From NCBI GenBank assembly GCA_034440615.1, contig JAOTOM010004864.1, forward strand, positions 248,001-312,000: a stretch of DNA of 64,000 bases. Direction: 5' to 3'. The position numbers were made by a program, and so were the translations under genes. Of the stretch, positions 58,331-64,000 are shown in pieces. Below the pieces are notes generated by a model. It was not told the origin of the DNA, did not search any database, and saw only the letters and a list, made by a program, of their open reading frames with translations. Position 1 is the stretch's first letter. Every line of letters starts with the position of its first letter. Source of the DNA: Ashinkailepas kermadecensis. Taxonomy: Eukaryota; Arthropoda; Thecostraca; Neolepadidae.

Positions 58331-60516
58331 TATTATTGGATATCAAGGTAAAATTTCACACTTAGGTTTCTTGAATACGATGTATTTCAACGTGAAAAAG
58401 ACGATTCGACCACTCATTTTCTCTCTCACCTGGTTGGCTGGTAATCTTTACCTTTCAGCCGACACATACTGCCAAGGTTAGTGATTTGTAAAGAGGTGTA
58501 CAGTGGGGAACAGTGACGTCACAGGAGTCTGGTGTCGGTAAAGATTACCACCTAACCCAGACTAAGATAATGTAGCATAATATACAAAATGTATCAGCAT
58601 AATATAATCTAACCTAACCTAACCGAACCGGAAAAACAGAATCCTCCGAAGCCACTTTTTCCGCCATGCAATATATGCGACATTGTATAGGCAACTCTTT
58701 ACAAATCACTAACCTTGGCAGTATGTGTCGGCCAAAAGGTAAAGATTACCGTTGGCTCCCCATATACTCAAGCATCACTCACCCAGAGATGAATTCCATG
58801 CCGATGAGGGGAGCCCGTATCTGCAGGTACGCTAGTCCCCTAGATTAAGGAAAATATTGTTATCAGATAGTCAGGGCAAGACACAGGAACTGGAAAGTGT
58901 ACCTTAAGCAGAATTTGTATGCTTAGAGTAGCCACTACATTCTTCTAATATTTTGCTGTCAGTCAAGATTTCTGAAAAAGAAAATATAGAGATTAAATAC
59001 AGAGATTGAATACAGAGATTAAGTATAGAGATTGAATACAGAGATTGAATGTAGATATATAGAGATCTCTATATTCTGAATATAGAGAAATGATCACTCT
59101 GCAAATGATTACTTTTCATTTGGCAAATAAATACACAATCATAATCTGCCCTCTACAAATATAGCCCACTGTGTATAATTATCCATACCTGGTGTGTCAT
59201 AGACATGATAAAGAAGAAATTCAACACTTCATGCACTCAATTCAATCCTCTGACATCAAAAACCTTATGTTTCTGGCTTAATTTGCTCTTCTGGCTTCTT
59301 AAAGCTTCTCTGGCTCCAAATTTACCCCTGCATGCAACCTACTGATGGTAAATTTGGAGATCAAGGTAAAATTTGATTCTTAGGATTTTTTAAATATAAT
59401 GTTTTCATGTGGTGAATATGAGGCGATCATGATTTTCTCTGCAAATGATTACTTTTAATTCAACTGCAGTCAATACAATTGATGTCATAAGCAAGATAGA
59501 GGAAATGTGCTGCAATATAAACTGTATTTGATGAGTTAATGCTGCAAACATTACCTTAATGGGACCGTCCGGGCTGTGGCTCGTCCGTTTGTACCTTGAT
59601 GATGTCAGACTGACCAGCATGGCATTCAGACTGCAGCTTACAAAGCTTTGATGCTTCCAGAAGGAAATTGTGAATCTTGTGGCCATGGAATTCCTTTAAA
59701 AAACAAATACTGACAGACCTTGGAAGAATTAGAGTGAATAGCCTCACTGGGAATGACAGTGTTGTCAGAAAAATTATAAACATGCATGACTGTCCTCAAA
59801 AGAAAGCTGAATAATTGTGTGAGACACTGGAGCACAACCCTCACACGACAATGCTAAACTTTCACTGACATGTGGTGTATCTTGCACATAGCTGCATCTG
59901 GTTTGTCTACTAAGTGTTCTGCTTAGAATCAAGAGTTAAAAAATTGCATATGAATAGATAACTCATGGATAAATAATAAAATAACTTAACCTAACCTAAC
60001 CTAGACTAAGATAATGTACCATAATATATAGAATATATTATAGCATGACATAACCTAACCTATCCTAACCAGAAAACAAGAATGATTCCAAACAAACTTT
60101 TGGCCATGACATCAAATCTAGTTGACATTGTTAGCTCTGGCGTTAACGTTAAGAGCATCACAAAAAAAATCCAGCCTTGATCAAAGGTTACAGACATGTC
60201 TGGCTGGTAAAATATTCATTGTCCGGAATAAAGATCAAGTTAAGCCAGAAACATAAGGTTTTTAATGTCAAAGAGTATTGAATCAGGTGCATGAAGTGTT
60301 GAATTTCTTCATTATCACATCTGTGATGCACCAGGTATGGATAATTTTATGCAGTGAGCTATATTTGTAGAGGGAAGATTATGATCATGTATTTCTTTGC
60401 AAAATGAAAAGTAATCATTTGCAGAGAAAATAAGTGGTCAAATTGTCTTTTTCATGTTAAAATACATTTTATTCAAAAATCCAAATAATGAAATTTTACC
60501 TTGATCTCCAATAATA
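58331..60516. repeat. Nested inverted-repeat block
   Basis: Three pairs of inverted arms are visible. The outer pair is 58331-58424 versus 60423-60516 (TATTGGAGATCAAGG ... GAAAAAGAC ... CCACTTATTTTCTCT). A second pair, about 62 bp, is 58434-58495 versus 58695-58757 (GGTAATCTTTACC ... TTAGTGATTTGTAAAGAG). A third pair, about 190 bp, is 59093-59281 versus 60239-60430 (CAAATGATTACTTTTCATTT ... ACCTTATGTTTCTGGCTTA). Two direct copies of a CCTAA-containing unit (58556-58680 and 59998-60110) lie inside. No ORF of interest. Confidence 0.85.
58751..59089 (-). repeat. 330-bp dispersed repeat, copy 2
   Basis: Inverted counterpart of 45048-45375. Both ends coincide with the ends of copy 1, and the differences are mainly in the number of ATTCAATCTCTGTAT-like units. 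Here it is wedged between the inverted arms of the 58.3-60.5 kb block. Confidence 0.9.
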
Positions 60517-60726
60517 TTGACACAGGTAGGTACTATTGGCATCACAAATAGCTTGTCAGTCATGCTGGGTGTCCTGGCACCTGAATATCCTGCATAGGTA
60601 TACTGTTTCCCAACACACCTAGGTACCATTGGCATCACAAATAGCTTGGCAGTCAGGCTGAGCATCCTGGGACCTGAATATACAGCACAGGTATGCTGTT
60701 TCCCACCACACCTATACCTATGCAGT

Positions 60727-60886
60727 GGGGACGAGTGGTCTAGGGGTAAGATGCTCGTCTCACAATCAAAATATTGTGGGTTCGAATCTCACCTGTCGCT
60801 ACTCTTCGCCCGCGACCAATCGGCGTGAGAGATTGGCGACGCTATGACTCAACGGTCGACGTGTCGGAAAACCAATGACCAACCTG
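60727..60886 (+). mobile_element. tRNA-derived SINE, full-length copy with target-site duplication
   Basis: The same family as the copy at 34731-34888, in plus orientation. It has the GGGGACGAGTGGTCTAGGGG head, a GGGTTCGAATC B box and the body ending ACCAATGACCAACC. It is bounded by perfect 10-bp direct repeats CCTATGCAGT at 60717-60726 and 60887-60896, the mark of insertion by target-primed reverse transcription. There is no poly(A) tail; the 3' end is the ACCAACC-type sequence, probably recognised by a partner LINE (inference). Confidence 0.92.
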
Positions 60887-61154
60887 CCTATGCAGTATAT
60901 TCAGGTGCCAGAATGCCCAGATTGACTGCCAAGCTATTTGTGACACCAATTATACCTAGGTATCTAGGTGCTTTGCCACATTGGGCTTGCCTTTCAATTC
61001 AAAATGTTCACATTATGTTACTCCAGCAGGCTTTGGCTGCTAATTTTGGCATACAGGTATTAAAGTTGCTCTAAATTCAAAATGTTGGTTGGCATTAATG
61101 TACATGGTCATGCAAAATCTGCCAATATCTAGGATGTTTTCTGATAGGATGAGT

Positions 61155-61510
61155 GAATTTACCCTGGATAAATTTGCATTTTTAGGTAATTTCTGATGTC
61201 TTTGAATTTCTTTTTATAATGCAATGTTTATGAATGTGCTGAACATGATGTGACTATTTCCTTTGCAAATGCATACTTTTCAGTTGGGAAAAAAAATAAC
61301 ACCAAAAATGGGGCTTGGTGTTGGGTAATATATACAAGGGACGACCTATAGAGACTGGTGAACAATTAATAGTTATGGGCGCTAAATGACCTCGTAGTCG
61401 GCGCGCCCTTAAGCCCAAACAACTAACTACCTAACTGGGTAATATAGCATAAAAAGTAATGTTCACAATCAATTAAAAAAGAATTTTTTAATATGAAACC
61501 TAACCTAGCC
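61155..61510 (+). repeat. Second copy of the 41.3-kb AT-rich repeat, interrupted
   Basis: Follows 41281-41545 in the same order (AATGCAATGTTTATGAATGT, GCTGAACATGATGTGAC, TTTTCAGTTGGG, GGGTAATATA). It is split by the 104-bp insertion at 61333-61436 and ends with ACCTAACCTAGCC near 61500. Confidence 0.85.
61333..61436 (+). mobile_element. 104-bp insertion (SINE/LINE 3' tail) with 10-bp target duplication
   Basis: The insertion is flanked by perfect direct repeats GGGTAATATA at 61323-61332 and 61437-61446. The related DNA at 41450-41465 has one uninterrupted GGGTAATATA at this point, so an empty relative of the site exists in this window. The insert ends in GGCGCGCCCTTAAGCCC and a short tail of AACTAACTACCTAACT, typical of tRNA-SINE or LINE 3' ends. 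No pol III boxes are present, so it is a truncated copy. Confidence 0.8.
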
Positions 61511-61849
61511 AAACCTTCCATGCAAGAAAGCAAATTATTTTGTATTGGAAAATTTCCATATAGTTATTTTGTTCTAAAAAAAAATGCAGGATAGAAGTTT
61601 AGAGAGGTATGAGGAATCTGGAATTTTAATGACATCACCAGGTTCAAGGAATGAAGAATGGTGGTGTCTGATCTGAAATATCAAAATGATACAAATACAC
61701 TGAGAAATATAAAAGTGATTTAATCGGCCTGGTGTGATGTCGGATGTCTGCAGAGGAACAGCAGAATCTAGGAGTTGGGAGGTGGTAATATCACCAAGGG
61801 TTAAACAATGGAGTATATGGAGTTGGTGTAAAACTTGTTTGATGGCAAC

Positions 61850-63700
61850 TGAGGGGTCTGGGCAGTGAAGGAGCCTGGAGAGGAATTGAAGGGTCTGGGG
61901 AAGAGAAGGAGTCTTGGCAGGAACAAGGGAGTCTGAGGTGGAATGGATGAATTGGCAGGAACCAGGGAGTCTGGGTAGAAATGAGGGTGTCTGGGAAAAA
62001 AGACTGATGAGTTGGGTGGAAGTGAGGAGTGATGGATGGATTCTCCATTCATGAAGGAATGGGAGATTATGGAGATTAATAGATAAGTCTGGGTGGGATT
62101 GTGAGAGTCCAATGGAGTTGGGAAGGAAAGGAGAGCCTGGGCAGGATCCTTTGATTCTGAGGAATGTAGGAGTATATGGGGAGCCTAGGTGGATCAGAGG
62201 AGAATGGATAGGGATGAAGAGTTTGGGGATAAGCAGATAAGTCTCAGGAGCAAAGTTTGAGTTTGAGAAAGAGCTGGATAATCTGGGGAGAAACTGATGC
62301 TTCTGGGAAGTAACAATGAAGCTTCAGGAGGAATGGAGTCAATGGAGTCATAGGGTGGAACTGACAAGTCTGGGGATGCACTCAGGGGTCTGTGGAGCAA
62401 CAACGGAGTCTGGGAAGGGATGGTGAAGAACCGCTGAGTCTGGAGGAGGAAGGAAGGGGTCTGGGGGAATGGGGAACCTGGGAAGGGATGGGGCATTCTG
62501 GTGAGAAGCCAGGGGAGTATGAGAAGAATGGAGGAGTCTGGATAGGAAAGGATGGGTCTTGGGACAGAACAGTTGGGTATGGGGAGGAATAAAGTGATGT
62601 GGGTATGAACGCATCATCTGCAGATTAATGGAAGAGTAGACAATAATTGGTGGGTCTGGAGATGAATGGAGGTGTGTGGGGAAGAATGCTGAAGCTTGAG
62701 TAGGAAGGGATGAGTCTTGAAAGCTCCAGTCTTGATTCACTTTCTCTCCAGCTTTCTTCAGACTCTCCATTCCTACACAGACTCCCACATTCCCCTCAGA
62801 CTCATCCCTTCCTCCCCAGATTCACCCATTCCTCTCCAGACCCCTCACTTCCTCCCCACTGTTGAGTTTTTACCAGGACTATTACATTCCTCCCCAGATT
62901 CTTCCTTCCTCCCACTCTTCAGTTCCTCCTCATACACCCCTGGTCCTCTCCAGACTATTTTATATTATACCTGTAACTTCCAGACTCCATTTCAGTTGTA
63001 ATTCCTTGTTCATCTCCAGATTGCTGAGTTCTTTCCAGAACCTGAGTTCCTAGCTTCATCTCGGATTCCTCTGATCATCCCCATTTTCCCAATCCCCTGG
63101 AACCCCAGTTCCTCAGACGCCGTGGTTTTTCAGACTGCCATTCCTCCCCAGACTTCCTTACAGACTCCAGTTTCTGCCCACACATCTCCACTCTTATAAT
63201 ACGGTTCATAACCAGACTGTCCCATGTCTCTCCAAATTCCTTCATTTTGGCCCGGATCGTCCTGTTCTTCACCAGACTCAATCGTTATTACCAAGACCAT
63301 TTAGTTCTTTGTCAGACCTGTCCCTTCCTCCCTAGGCTCCCCAATTCCTTCTCAGACTATGACTTTCCTCCCCAAACTCCTCTATTCATCCTCAGACTCC
63401 CTTATTTCTCTCTGCCCTCCATTCCTCCATAGACACCTTGGTTCATCCCCAAACTTCTTCATTCCTCAGAACCCCAGATTCTTCCATTCCTCCCCAAACT
63501 CTTCCGTTCCTCCCCATACACCCCTGTTACTCTCCAAATCCTGGTTACTCTCCAGACTACTTGAAATTATACCTGTAACTTCCAGGCTCCATTTCCGTCG
63601 TAATTCCTTCCCAGGCCCAGGGCAGAATCGAGAAGTCTGGGAAAGAACAGGGAGTCTGGAGAACAGAGTAATATGGGGAGGAACCATGGGTGGAGAAGTG
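61850..63700. repeat. Degenerate purine/pyrimidine minisatellite that switches strand
   Basis: From 61850 to about 62730 the plus strand is purine-rich with GAGTCTGGGGAGGAATGGA-like units of 20-35 bp. From about 62740 to 63560 it carries the complement, TCCTCCCCAGACTC-like units. A short return to GGAGTCTGG occurs at 63620-63700. A 45-bp segment (TATACCTGTAACTTCCAGAC...) is repeated directly at about 62968 and 63570. Confidence 0.85.
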
Positions 63701-64000
63701 TTCTCAAGCTAGGTGTGGCTGAGACTGTGATAAAGGCAGAATTTTTCCAAGGTTTATTCCCACCATATTTCAAAACTGTCCGGATTTACTCCACTTTGTT
63801 TTGTGGCTTCAACAAAAGAACAAAACATAATAGATGGCATGATTTGAGCCTATGACCTTTTATGTGCTCTTTTGGGCCTTAGAGGAATGTCTGTGTCCCG
63901 CAGGTGCCATGTTTGCAGGGTCCCATTGGACCTTTCTGCAGCCCTTTTACGTCCCACAACTGGCAAGAGATCCTGGAGATCGATCTTAAGCTGGACTTCT
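63701..64000. other. Window end, unassigned
   Basis: No tandem structure. The last 100 bp are open in more than one frame, but the sequence stops before anything can be judged. Confidence 0.4.

Overview
This is a window of an animal nuclear genome, most likely arthropod. It has one intron-bearing conserved gene, long AT, GA and CTGT microsatellites, many minisatellites, tRNA-derived SINEs, decayed LINE and Ty3-type retroelement remnants, and many short CCTAA (TTAGG-type) tracts. The arthropod call is an inference from the CCTAA tracts and the repeat style; the sequence does not fix a species. I see no operons, CRISPR arrays, phage or bacterial genes.

The only gene I can support fully is on the minus strand at 31566-39116. 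Six coding exons splice into a 372-residue protein of the YIF1 family (YIF1A/YIF1B), an early-secretory-pathway membrane protein with five predicted membrane segments. All five introns have GT...AG ends and matching phases. The N-terminal region is rich in Gln, Tyr and Gly and carries 28 consecutive glutamines. Four of the five introns carry a notable repeat: an AT tract in intron 1, a 35/105-bp minisatellite with a SINE inside it in intron 3, a roughly 300-bp CTGT array in intron 4, and a truncated SINE in intron 5.

Layout: 1-31.5 kb is gene-poor, with GC-rich patches near 2.1, 5.8, 8, 17.8, 20.4, 22 and 31.5 kb and a series of minisatellites (75, 59, 9, 67, 68, 120/166, about 16, about 78, 36 and about 18 bp). 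The YIF1 locus fills 31.5-39.2 kb. From 40 to 43.5 kb is AT-rich repeat DNA with a LINE-type reverse transcriptase tail and short modules in both orientations. From 45 to 58 kb lie a duplicated 330-bp element, degenerate roughly 150-bp repeats, a 2.3-kb element with inverted ends and subterminal repeats, an hAT-like element and a frameshifted Ty3-type gag remnant. From 58.3 to 61.5 kb is a nested inverted-repeat block related to the 40-43.5 kb DNA, containing a complete SINE with a perfect 10-bp target duplication and a second small insertion with its own 10-bp duplication. The last 2 kb is a degenerate purine/pyrimidine minisatellite that changes strand near 62.74 kb.

The most interesting content is repeat biology: the SINE family, the module family whose CCTAA tracts sit at a fixed place, and the element with subterminal repeats. 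No multi-gene functional system is visible.
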